5,200 nucleotides of DNA from Prevotellaceae bacterium (lineage in GTDB: Bacteria > Bacteroidota > Bacteroidia > Bacteroidales > UBA932), in assembly GCA_031264645.1 (NCBI GenBank), contig JAISDR010000061.1, forward strand, positions 1 through 5,200, given 5' to 3'. The translations under genes and the position numbers were made by a program. Each line of letters begins with the position of its first letter. Position 1 is the first letter of the stretch. This document shows, in pieces, positions 1 to 5,200 of the stretch. The notes beneath the pieces are model-generated. The model was given only the letters and a program-made list of their open reading frames with translations, made no database searches and was not told where the DNA came from.

Positions 1-51
1 TCGAACAACCCGTTTCACATATTACTATGGCTAACTAATAAAAATAATGTC

Positions 52-1353
52 TTAATCTGTTGGAATATCTTTGTTTACATTTTTGCTGCCTATCAAAGCA
101 TAGAACAGCAGATATGCCAAACCTGCGAAGATTAGCCAGTAGCTGACTTGATAGTTTTTGGCTATATCGGCAATCCATCCCTGCAAAGCCGGCAAGATAC
201 CGCCGCCGCATACCAGCACCATAAAGATACCCGAAGCAGCTGCAAGATATTTGCCCAATCCTTCAACTGCGAGATTGAATATTCCGCCCCACATGATGGA
301 TGTACAAAATCCTAACAGTACCAAAAACATGGCATTAATTGGAACTTCGGCAAAACCGAACGACAAAGCGCCGTCGACACCCTTTTGCAATACAGGCAGA
401 TCAACAAGAGTACTTGTAGATGCAAAGATAGCGCAGGCAACCAGTATCAAGCCGACTAACGAAGTAACGCTAAGCATGCGTTTGCTGGATACTTTTTTGC
501 CTATGGCAACGCCGACCAAACGTCCGATCAGCATCAAAAACCAGTATGTCCCGCATACAAAACCTGAAATAGTTGTACTGATAGCCAGTCCTTTTGTGTC
601 GGTAAGCCATAAATCCAAAACGCCGGGCGTTCCTACTTCCACTCCTACATATACGAAAATTGCGATAGCGCCCAAAACAAAATGACGGAATTTCAATGTT
701 CCCAGCATTAATGTTTTCATGGGTTCTGTGGTCTTCGTTGCATTGGGCTCAACAATTTTTACCATCCACAGTATAAAAAATACCAGAGCAAAGACGCTCA
801 TCGCAATATAAAGCACGGGGAAAACTTTGGCAATATTTGTCGATTTTGTAATTTCACCAACTAAAATTCCGACAAACATGGGAGTGAAGGTAGCCATTAT
901 CGAATTGAATGAACCGCCAACCTGAATCAATTGATTTCCTCTGTTTCCGTCGCCGCCGAGCTTATTCAGCATCGGATTGACAACCGTATTAAGCAAACAC
1001 ATTGAAAAACCGGCTACAAAAGCGCCGGAAAGATACACAATGAAACTCCCAAGATGACCTGAAAGTAGCTGTATCCCGACTCCGATAAATCCGACTACAA
1101 TTGCGATTAATGCAGTTTTCTTATACCCCACTTTTTGCAGCAGAATACCGCCGGGGATGCCCATAACAGCATAAGCAATGAAGTTGGCAAGGTTTCCAAA
1201 CAGCCCGAGAGCATTGGAAATTTCGAACTGCTCCTTCAGGATTTTCCCCATGGGAGCAGCCAGGTTGGTAACAAATGATATCATCCCGAACAGGATTACC
1301 ATCATAACGATGGCAACGATGTTGCCATTTTGATTTTTTTGAGTTGTTGTCAT
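52..1353 (-). CDS. FHS-family (FucP/GluP-like) MFS sugar:proton symporter, probable galactose/glucose importer
   Basis: This 433-residue inner-membrane protein consists almost entirely of hydrophobic segments consistent with 12 TM helices, with a hydrophilic central loop around residues 200-225. Features seen include the MFS loop motif GGILLQKVGYKKT (68-80) between TM2 and TM3, NTVVNPMLNKL (122-132) and YVGVEVG (235-241). The FHS-type C-terminal half has YWFLMLIGRLVG (270-281) and a FNLAVEGLGKY...ASG block (359-375), followed by a GGG..PALQGWIAD stretch (383-396). These patterns match the fucose/glucose/galactose symporter family; length is normal. It is the last gene of the gal operon, 39 nt after galK, a gap that is nearly all A/T and the widest in the operon, so a weak extra promoter there is possible. 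Its position next to galK and galM makes galactose (perhaps also glucose) the best substrate guess, but the family also moves fucose and other sugars. Positions 1-51 after the stop show no convincing terminator. Confidence 0.9.
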   Translation of the reverse strand: MTTTQKNQNGNIVAIVMMVILFGMISFVTNLAAPMGKILKEQFEISNALGLFGNLANFIAYAVMGIPGGILLQKVGYKKTALIAIVVGFIGVGIQLLSGHLGSFIVYLSGAFVAGFSMCLLNTVVNPMLNKLGGDGNRGNQLIQVGGSFNSIMATFTPMFVGILVGEITKSTNIAKVFPVLYIAMSVFALVFFILWMVKIVEPNATKTTEPMKTLMLGTLKFRHFVLGAIAIFVYVGVEVGTPGVLDLWLTDTKGLAISTTISGFVCGTYWFLMLIGRLVGVAIGKKVSSKRMLSVTSLVGLILVACAIFASTSTLVDLPVLQKGVDGALSFGFAEVPINAMFLVLLGFCTSIMWGGIFNLAVEGLGKYLAAASGIFMVLVCGGGILPALQGWIADIAKNYQVSYWLIFAGLAYLLFYALIGSKNVNKDIPTD

Positions 1354-1392
1354 AATATTTTCAAAAATTTTTAATTATTTATATTTAAATCA

Positions 1393-2541
1393 TTATTCAA
1401 TTTTTCTTGCGCCGTCGCTTATTACGACGTCGTAAACTTTCGGTTCGATACTGAATTTCGCCTTATAGTCGGCAATGGCGCCGGAGATGAAAGACGCGTA
1501 TTTCGATTCCTCGACAAGGTTGATGGTGCATCCGCCAAAGCCTCCGCCCATGATGCGCGAGCCTGTAACACTGTACTTTTTTGCACAGTCGTTAAGGAAA
1601 TCCAGCTCTTCGCAGCTGACTTCGTACAGTTTGCTCAGTCCCGCGTGGGTCTCGTACATTTTCTGACCGACGGTAACATAGTCGTCCTTAACCAGCGCGT
1701 CGCAGGCGTCGAGCAGACGCTGCACTTCGCCGATCACAAATTCAGCGCGGATATAATCTTCTTCGCATATTTCGCTCTTCACTTCTTCGAGCATTGCGAA
1801 ACTTGCATCGCGCAGAAATTCTACTTCGGGATGACGTTTGCGGATTGCCGCTGCTGCCGCTTCGCACGATTCGCGGCGACGATTGTAGGGATTGTTGACC
1901 AGCTCGTGTTTAACGCATGAGTCAATCAGGACAAGTTTGTAGCCTGCCGGATTGAAAGGCACGTACTGATGTTCGAGAGAGCGGCAGTCCAGACGGATAA
2001 GATTTCCCTTCTTTCCGAAAATGGAAGCGAACTGATCCATTATTCCGCATTTCACTCCGACATAGTTATGCTCGGTTGCCTGACCGATTTTTGCAAGTTC
2101 GAATTTGTCGATTCCCAGACCGTAAATATCGTCAAGTGCAAAGACAAAGGCGCTTTCGAGGGCAGCCGATGACGAAAGTCCTGCGCCCAGAGGCACGTCT
2201 CCGTAAAATGCAGCGTCGAATCCCTTGATTTTTCCACCTCTCTTTTCTATTTCGCGGACTACTCCGAAAATATACTTTGCCCATGGTTGAGCGGGTTTGT
2301 CGGCTTCGGACATTCCAAATTCCGACGATTCGTTGTAATCCACCGAAAACACGCGGATTTTATCCGTTCCGTTGGCTTTTATCGCCAGAGTTATACCTTT
2401 ATCTATAGCTCCGGGCAATACAAAACCGCCGTTGTAATCGGTATGCTCGCCGATAAGATTGATTCTGCCGGGCGAGGAATACACCGCGTCCGGAGCGCCG
2501 TAATGTTTCTGAAAAACATCTTTTAGTTGTGCTATATCCAT
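1393..2541 (-). CDS. galK: Galactokinase (EC 2.7.1.6)
   Basis: This cytoplasmic GHMP-family kinase phosphorylates alpha-D-galactose at C1 with ATP, the first committed Leloir step. All family signatures are present. The galactokinase motif is GRINLIGEHTDYN (25-37), with R26 and the sugar-contacting E32-H33-x-D35. The GHMP ATP loop is GDVPLGAGLSSSAALES (114-130). The catalytic base is D169 in CGIMDQ, and the C-terminal motif GSRIMGGGFGGCTINL lies at 327-342. The start at 2541 (MDIAQLKDVF) gives 382 residues, the length of E. coli GalK, and leaves 19 nt after the galM stop. An in-frame ATG at 2586 would add 15 residues (MKLFLKHYK...) that have no counterpart in the family and would overlap galM, so it is not preferred. 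The gene lies between galM and the transporter in one operon. Related GHMP kinases such as N-acetylgalactosamine kinase are less likely given galM next door. Confidence 0.96.
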   Translation of the reverse strand: MDIAQLKDVFQKHYGAPDAVYSSPGRINLIGEHTDYNGGFVLPGAIDKGITLAIKANGTDKIRVFSVDYNESSEFGMSEADKPAQPWAKYIFGVVREIEKRGGKIKGFDAAFYGDVPLGAGLSSSAALESAFVFALDDIYGLGIDKFELAKIGQATEHNYVGVKCGIMDQFASIFGKKGNLIRLDCRSLEHQYVPFNPAGYKLVLIDSCVKHELVNNPYNRRRESCEAAAAAIRKRHPEVEFLRDASFAMLEEVKSEICEEDYIRAEFVIGEVQRLLDACDALVKDDYVTVGQKMYETHAGLSKLYEVSCEELDFLNDCAKKYSVTGSRIMGGGFGGCTINLVEESKYASFISGAIADYKAKFSIEPKVYDVVISDGARKIE

Positions 2542-2560
2542 AATTAAATGTACTTTAGTT

Positions 2561-3601
2561 TTATAATGTTTTAAAAATAATTTCAATTACATGACTGTAC
2601 GTTTTTCCGGGTCGGAGTATGCAGCTCGGAAAATCTTTAAGATTCGGAGAGTTGGGACTGTATTGAGCTTCAAGACAGAAGGCTTCTCTTTCGCCGTATT
2701 TGCTGCCTTTCTTTCCCGCGCGCACGCTTGTCAAAAAGTTTGACGTATATAAATGTACGGTGGGATATGTGCTGCTCATCACCAGCGCTCTTCCCGATTC
2801 GGGATCGCAGGCTTCCGCAACAACCTGCAGTTTGCCGTCGTCCACGGTTTTCACAAGAAAACTTTCGTCATAGCCCTTGCCCATCACGAGCTGGTCGTGG
2901 TCTTTGTCGATATCCGCGCCAATCGGTTTCGGTGTGCGGAAATCATACGGAGTGCCTTCAACCGGAGCGATTTCCCCGCTTACGATGCAGCCGTCTTTCA
3001 TCGGAAGAAAATTGTCGGCATGGATTTTCAGCTTTTGATCCAAAATCTTGCCTTCGCCGCGGAGATTGAAATAAGCGTGATTTGTCAGGTTCACCGGAGT
3101 GGCTTTGTCCGTTTCGGCTGTAAACTCTATAACGAGCTTGTCGTCATCGTTCCAGCGATAGCGGACGCAGGCTTTCAGTTCGCCCGGAAATCCCTGGTCG
3201 CCGTCGGGACTGAGTATCGAAAACCTTACTCCGTCGGGTTCGATTTTGCTGTCCCACACTCTGAAATTGAGACCGTCAGCTCCCCCGTGCAGACAGTTTG
3301 GCGCTACATTGGGAGTGATGCTGTATTCCGCGCCGTCGATTACGAAATGCGCGTTTTCAATCCGGTTAGCAAAACGTCCCACGCTTGCGCCGATATAGCA
3401 TGTATCGGTCAGGTATCCTTCGAGATCGGAAAATCCGAGAAGGACGTCGTCTTTCGTTCCCCTGCTGTCCGGAACAACGGCGGAAACCCATGTCGCACCG
3501 TAGTTTGTTACGGCGATGCTGTTTCCGTTTTTGTTTGTAATGGTGAACAGTTCAACTTTTTTGCCTTTTGCTTCACCAAAGTTAATTGCTTTTACTTCCA
3601 T
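2561..3601 (-). CDS. galM: Aldose 1-epimerase (galactose mutarotase, EC 5.1.3.3)
   Basis: This enzyme interconverts beta- and alpha-D-galactose (and other aldoses), supplying the alpha anomer that galactokinase uses. The 346-residue length is typical for the family. Visible active-site motifs are GRFANRIENAHF (75-86, with R80), NCLHGG (102-107, H105), LTNHAYFNL (172-180, H175 as the probable catalytic acid), GYDESF (243-248, substrate-binding D245) and EAQYSPNSPN (311-320, E311 as the probable catalytic base). Spacing matches the E. coli and Lactococcus enzymes. There is no signal peptide or lipobox, so it is cytoplasmic, unlike some Bacteroidota GalM homologues that are exported. The start ATG lies 10 nt inside the 3' end of the upstream nucleotidyltransferase gene, which suggests translational coupling. 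The galK start follows 19 nt after its stop. Confidence 0.96.
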   Translation of the reverse strand: MEVKAINFGEAKGKKVELFTITNKNGNSIAVTNYGATWVSAVVPDSRGTKDDVLLGFSDLEGYLTDTCYIGASVGRFANRIENAHFVIDGAEYSITPNVAPNCLHGGADGLNFRVWDSKIEPDGVRFSILSPDGDQGFPGELKACVRYRWNDDDKLVIEFTAETDKATPVNLTNHAYFNLRGEGKILDQKLKIHADNFLPMKDGCIVSGEIAPVEGTPYDFRTPKPIGADIDKDHDQLVMGKGYDESFLVKTVDDGKLQVVAEACDPESGRALVMSSTYPTVHLYTSNFLTSVRAGKKGSKYGEREAFCLEAQYSPNSPNLKDFPSCILRPGKTYSHVIEIIFKTL

Positions 3602-4497
3602 AAATTATGAGGATAAATGTTTTTTTCAACAAGCTGATTGATTTTGGCTATTACCAGAGGCTTGTCCTCCTTGTATGTAACGCCGAACCATTGCGAATCC
3701 GTGTCGAGAACCTTGACGGTGGATATTTTTTCCTGTATAAGATGATTAACCATCAGGGGGATAAAAAACTCCGATTTCAGTTCCTGACCGTGTTCGTCGA
3801 GGAATTTTTTGAAGAATGTTTCGGAATGTTGGAAATAGTCCGGAGTGAATCCCCAGATATTCATCGACACCGGGGTATTGTCTTCTATCAGATGCCAGTC
3901 TCCGTTTGCGTCCCGGTATTTGATTTCGCCGTCAAGTCTTTCGATATGCGTGCGTTCAACCACGTTTGTGAGATAACCGCTGCTGTCGGTTTGCGAAACT
4001 CCGCGCGCCACTGCTCCGCTTTCCGACAGCGTGTTCTGTATGCGGAATCCGACCATTGAATACTGATTGGATTTTCCTTCTACACCCTGCAGAAATTCGC
4101 TTATTACCTCAAAGGACTTGCGTCCGTAGAAATCGTCGGCGTTGATAACGCAAAACGGTTCTTTGATAACATCTTTTGCCATCAGCACGGCATGGTTTGT
4201 TCCCCAGGGTTTTTCCCTTTCGGGAATCGGCTTATATCCGTCCGGCAAATCGGTTATTTCCTGATAAACAGTTTCAACAGGGATTTTTGTCGCAAAACGC
4301 GCACTGGCAAATTCCTTAAAAGCTTCGTCAAAACTATGACGGATAACAAATACGACTTTGCCAAATCCCGCCTGTATAGCGTCGTAAACAGAGTATTCCA
4401 TGATTGTCTCACCTGAAGGACCAACTCCATCCATTTGTTTAAGTCCTCCATATCTGCTGCCTAAACCTGCAGCAAGCACAAAAAGCGTCGGTTTCAT
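3592..4497 (-). CDS. Sugar-phosphate nucleotidyltransferase, candidate Gal-1-P uridylyltransferase (pyrophosphorylase type)
   Basis: This 301-residue cytoplasmic protein has the Rossmann-like GT-A fold expected of NTP transferases, which make NDP-sugars from a sugar-1-phosphate and NTP and release pyrophosphate. The N-terminal nucleotide loop is LAAGLGSRYGGLKQ (8-21), with R15 and K20. KPWGTNHA (96-103) corresponds to the base- and sugar-binding GT segment. INADDFYG (118-125) supplies the metal-binding Asp pair. VSMNIWGF and a following YF helix form the C-terminal half of the sugar pocket. No C-terminal left-handed beta-helix (hexapeptide) domain or second enzyme domain is apparent. The gene is first in the operon and overlaps galM by 10 nt, so it should be made with the galactose enzymes. 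By inference it activates Gal-1-P with UTP in place of GalT. Alternatives are a glucose-1-P or other hexose-1-P nucleotidyltransferase. The family assignment is firm; the substrate is not. Confidence 0.85.
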   Translation of the reverse strand: MKPTLFVLAAGLGSRYGGLKQMDGVGPSGETIMEYSVYDAIQAGFGKVVFVIRHSFDEAFKEFASARFATKIPVETVYQEITDLPDGYKPIPEREKPWGTNHAVLMAKDVIKEPFCVINADDFYGRKSFEVISEFLQGVEGKSNQYSMVGFRIQNTLSESGAVARGVSQTDSSGYLTNVVERTHIERLDGEIKYRDANGDWHLIEDNTPVSMNIWGFTPDYFQHSETFFKKFLDEHGQELKSEFFIPLMVNHLIQEKISTVKVLDTDSQWFGVTYKEDKPLVIAKINQLVEKNIYPHNLWK

Positions 4498-4588
4498 CCG
4501 AAAAAAATTTAAAACATTACAATTATTTATACTATAAACCTTAAATTATCAAATTATTAGCATAAACACAAATCAGATAATTCAAGGA

Positions 4589-4596
4589 CGAAGGTA
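4589..4596 (-). promoter_or_regulatory. Possible -7 box of the gal operon promoter
   Basis: On the minus strand this reads TACCTTCG, one mismatch from the Bacteroidota -7 consensus TAnnTTTG, and would place the transcript start about 85 nt before the nucleotidyltransferase ATG. There is no TTG at the usual ~19-nt distance upstream; the nearest TTG is only 13 nt away. A short dyad, GTAA...TTAC (4597-4610), lies immediately upstream and could be an operator. Support is weak. Confidence 0.3.
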
Positions 4597-4659
4597 GTAA
4601 TAATATTTACAAGCTAAAATTTTTTTGGGGGATGTATTTCAAATTTTCACCTGATTTTT

Positions 4660-4776
4660 TTAACAAAACAACCCTGCTCGGCGCAGTCTCCAGACCAATG
4701 TCGTCAAATTAAGGACTGAAAGCCCGATAATCAACAGTATATGGCAACGATGGTCGAGGTCTATGAATTTCGCCAT
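4660..4776 (-). CDS. Possible 38-residue small hydrophobic protein, unrecognised
   Basis: An ATG-initiated minus-strand ORF covers most of the GC-rich island. Its product would start MAKFIDLDHRC, continue through a mainly apolar stretch (about residues 12-29) that could just form one TM helix, and end in a basic tail, WRLRRAGLFC. It reads in the same direction as the gal operon and stops about 160 nt before it. No ribosome binding site is evident, and the nearest promoter-like match (TGTCTTTG, just before the ATG) is too close to serve it. The coincidence of the ORF with the island may mean that it is a decayed or dispersed element rather than a working gene. I do not recognise a family. Confidence 0.22.
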   Translation of the reverse strand: MAKFIDLDHRCHILLIIGLSVLNLTTLVWRLRRAGLFC

Positions 4777-4810
4777 TCAAAGACAAACCGGAACACGGAT
4801 TCCCGTTGGG
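4671..4810. other. GC-rich island, possible remnant of a dispersed element or structured RNA
   Basis: These 140 bp count to about 49% G+C, while the preceding 4501-4560 is near 12% and the following leader is also strongly AT-rich. Island edges are sharp, with A/T runs on both sides (ATTTTTTTAA before, ATACAAAAAAATA after). Small hairpins are visible: CTGC-tcggc-GCAG at the left edge (4674-4686), TCCC-gtt-GGGA near the right edge (4801-4811), and a CAGTC/GACTG pair (4684-4688 with 4714-4718). Short ORFs exist on both strands. The composition suggests an insertion, a former coding segment or an RNA, but no terminal inverted repeats or target-site duplication were found. Confidence 0.45.
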
Positions 4811-4838
4811 ATACAAAAAAATATTTTCAAAGAAAATG

Positions 4839-4868
4839 TTGCAATTTGAAAAAATGCGTTAACTTTGC
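4839..4868 (+). promoter_or_regulatory. Bacteroidetes-type promoter (P1) for the leader/lyase transcript
   Basis: A -33 TTG (4839-4841) is followed after 18 nt by TAACTTTG (4860-4867), a perfect TAnnTTTG -7 box continued by C. Box sequences and spacing match the consensus recognised by the Bacteroidota primary sigma factor. The predicted transcript start is near 4874-4876, about 20 nt before the leader ORF and nearly 200 nt before the lyase ATG, leaving a long untranslated leader. Confidence 0.65.
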
Positions 4869-4893
4869 GGCTTGAAATATTAGATTTTATTAA

Positions 4894-4938
4894 ATGAATA
4901 AATTATTTGGCATTACTTTAAGAATCATACTTATTTAG
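4894..4938 (+). CDS. Putative 14-residue leader peptide MNKLFGITLRIILI
   Basis: This ORF of 14 codons plus TAG begins about 20 nt after the predicted P1 start and ends 134 nt before the lyase ATG. Codons 4-8 contain the 5' arm of the inverted repeat at 4905-4949, and the last base of the stop codon is the first base of the 3' arm. A translating ribosome would therefore open the stem. The peptide is rich in Ile and Leu (8 of 14) and has no Trp or Tyr. No clear Shine-Dalgarno precedes it, as is common in Bacteroidota. It could be a chance ORF in AT-rich DNA; its placement between the promoter and the hairpin is the main support. Confidence 0.35.
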   Translation: MNKLFGITLRIILI

Positions 4939-4949
4939 TAATGCCAAAT
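4905..4949 (+). repeat. 12-bp perfect inverted repeat (ATTTGGCATTAC / GTAATGCCAAAT), leader hairpin or operator
   Basis: Arms at 4905-4916 and 4938-4949 are exactly complementary over 12 bp and separated by 21 nt. One bulged T then allows four more pairs (AATT at 4901-4904 with AATT at 4951-4954). The loop contains a smaller TAAG/CTTA pairing. No U-run follows the 3' arm, so it does not look like an intrinsic terminator. It could act as an RNA hairpin in the lyase leader or as a DNA binding site for a dimeric regulator just downstream of P1. Confidence 0.65.
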
Positions 4950-4979
4950 TAATTTAAAAGCAATTGAAACCCGATTCAA

Positions 4980-5011
4980 AATTATGAAATTGGTAAACAT
5001 AATTCATAATT
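4980..5011. repeat. 9-bp inverted repeat AATTATGAA / TTCATAATT upstream of the second promoter box
   Basis: Arms at 4980-4988 and 5003-5011 are perfectly complementary with a 14-nt spacer. The right arm lies where the -33 contact of the second promoter-like box would be, so a regulator bound here could block or replace polymerase contacts. Both arms are AT-rich, so chance occurrence is a real possibility. Confidence 0.4.
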
Positions 5012-5023
5012 AAAAAAATATAT

Positions 5024-5031
5024 TACCTTTG
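5024..5031 (+). promoter_or_regulatory. Second promoter-like -7 box (P2), TACCTTTG
   Basis: This is a perfect match to TAnnTTTG, predicting a start near 5038, about 35 nt before the lyase ATG. No TTG lies about 19 nt upstream; that position is taken by the right arm of the 4980-5011 inverted repeat, so it may need an activator or be non-functional. It is a candidate for transcription that bypasses the long leader. Confidence 0.4.
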
Positions 5032-5072
5032 AGCGTTTTTTTAATATATATAAAAACCATAAAGAGCTATTT

Positions 5073-5200
5073 ATGAGTAAGATAAAATTTCATCTTGGGG
5101 AAGAAATCCCTCTTGAACTCCACAAAGTGCGGGTGGTTCAAAAATTACATTTAGTGCCTATTGAGCGCAGGTTTGAAGCTATCAAAGAAGCAGGCTATAA
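5073..5200 (+). CDS. Tryptophanase / tyrosine phenol-lyase family PLP enzyme, N-terminus only (cut by window end)
   Basis: Forty-two complete codons are visible, starting MSKIKFHLGEEIP and running through LELHKVRVVQKLHLVPIE (14-31) to ERRFEAIKEAGY. The pattern of a K/R-[IV]-[KR]-V-V-[EQ] stretch, a short segment, then R-x-x-x-[IM]-x-E-A-G-Y-N matches the N-terminus of beta-eliminating lyases of the TnaA/Tpl family. These cleave tryptophan to indole, pyruvate and ammonia, or tyrosine to phenol, pyruvate and ammonia. The PLP lysine and substrate-specificity residues lie beyond the window, so the two activities cannot be separated here. The ATG at 5073 follows an AAAGAG stretch at 5061-5066 that may serve as a weak ribosome binding site. 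The gene diverges from the gal operon and has a long structured leader. Confidence 0.72.
   Translation, partial: MSKIKFHLGEEIPLELHKVRVVQKLHLVPIERRFEAIKEAGY

Larger units (their letters stand above)
4498..5072. other. Divergent intergenic region between the gal operon and the lyase gene
   Basis: These 575 bp separate two divergently transcribed units. From left to right they hold a very AT-rich leader for the gal operon (4498-4670), a GC-rich island (4671-4810) and an AT-rich regulatory stretch for the rightward gene (4811-5072) with two promoter-like boxes, a short leader ORF and two inverted repeats. No full-length gene is present on either strand. Individual elements are listed separately. 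Confidence 0.8.

Noticed and set aside
1..51. Operon terminator after the transporter gene
   Set aside because: On the minus strand no stem followed by a T-run could be found in the 51 nt before the window edge; a terminator may lie outside.
158..685. A 175-codon open frame antisense to the transporter gene
   Set aside because: The product is a Pro/Thr/Lys-rich mirror of the membrane-protein coding strand, with no domain; it is a shadow of the MFS gene.
1354..1392. Internal promoter before the transporter gene
   Set aside because: The 39-nt gap is almost entirely A/T and includes an imperfect AATTTTTG box (minus strand), but the first base of the consensus is wrong and there is no supporting -33 element.
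2542..2586. Upstream ATG extending galK by 15 residues
   Set aside because: The extension (MKLFLKHYK...) has no counterpart in galactokinases and overlaps the galM 3' end; the ATG at 2541 gives the family-standard length of 382.
2753..3610. A 285-codon open frame antisense to galM
   Set aside because: The galM frame has all catalytic motifs and operon spacing. The antisense product is a low-plausibility, Phe/Val/Arg-rich sequence that follows from galM codon bias, and it has no promoter or recognisable domain.
4741..4875. A plus-strand 44-codon ORF (MATMVEVYEFRHSKTNR...) across the GC-rich island
   Set aside because: It overlaps the antisense small ORF, has no promoter of its own and runs through the P1 promoter to end in it. 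Its C-terminal half is Lys/Asn/Cys-rich, as expected for read-through of AT-rich spacer.
4905..4949. Inverted repeat as an intrinsic terminator
   Set aside because: The stem is AT-rich and its 3' arm is followed by TAATTTAAAAG rather than a T-run, so it lacks the features of an intrinsic terminator in either direction.

Overview
The window reads as a Bacteroidota (Bacteroidetes) chromosome. Two upstream regions carry the TAnnTTTG promoter box typical of that phylum, intergenic DNA is very AT-rich next to coding DNA of roughly 43-49% GC, and Shine-Dalgarno sequences are weak or absent. The protein set (an FHS-family sugar symporter, galactokinase, aldose 1-epimerase and a nucleotidyltransferase) is also familiar from Bacteroidales-like genomes. 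The genus cannot be read from the sequence.

Positions 4497 down to 52 (minus strand) hold a tight four-gene galactose operon. In transcription order it is a sugar-phosphate nucleotidyltransferase, galM (overlapping the first gene by 10 nt), galK (19 nt after galM) and a 12-TM FucP/GluP-type MFS sugar transporter (39 nt after galK). Together they would import galactose, convert beta- to alpha-galactose, phosphorylate it and, by inference, activate Gal-1-P to UDP-galactose. No galT or galE lies in the window. The nucleotidyltransferase leading the operon is therefore a candidate for a UTP-dependent (pyrophosphorylase-type) bypass of GalT.

Positions 4498-5072 are a 575-bp divergent intergenic region. 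It contains an AT-rich leader of the gal operon and an isolated island of about 49% GC (4671-4810) that looks like a foreign or dispersed element and carries a small ORF. After the island come a strong Bacteroidetes-type promoter, a 14-codon leader ORF interlocked with a 12-bp inverted repeat, a second palindrome and a second promoter-like box.

Position 5073 to the window end (plus strand) is the N-terminus of a PLP-dependent beta-eliminating lyase, tryptophanase or tyrosine phenol-lyase, cut off by the window edge. The leader ORF plus inverted repeat in front of it is a possible translation-coupled attenuator. It differs from the enterobacterial tnaC arrangement because the leader peptide has no tryptophan.

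No tRNA, rRNA, CRISPR array, complete insertion sequence or defence system is visible.
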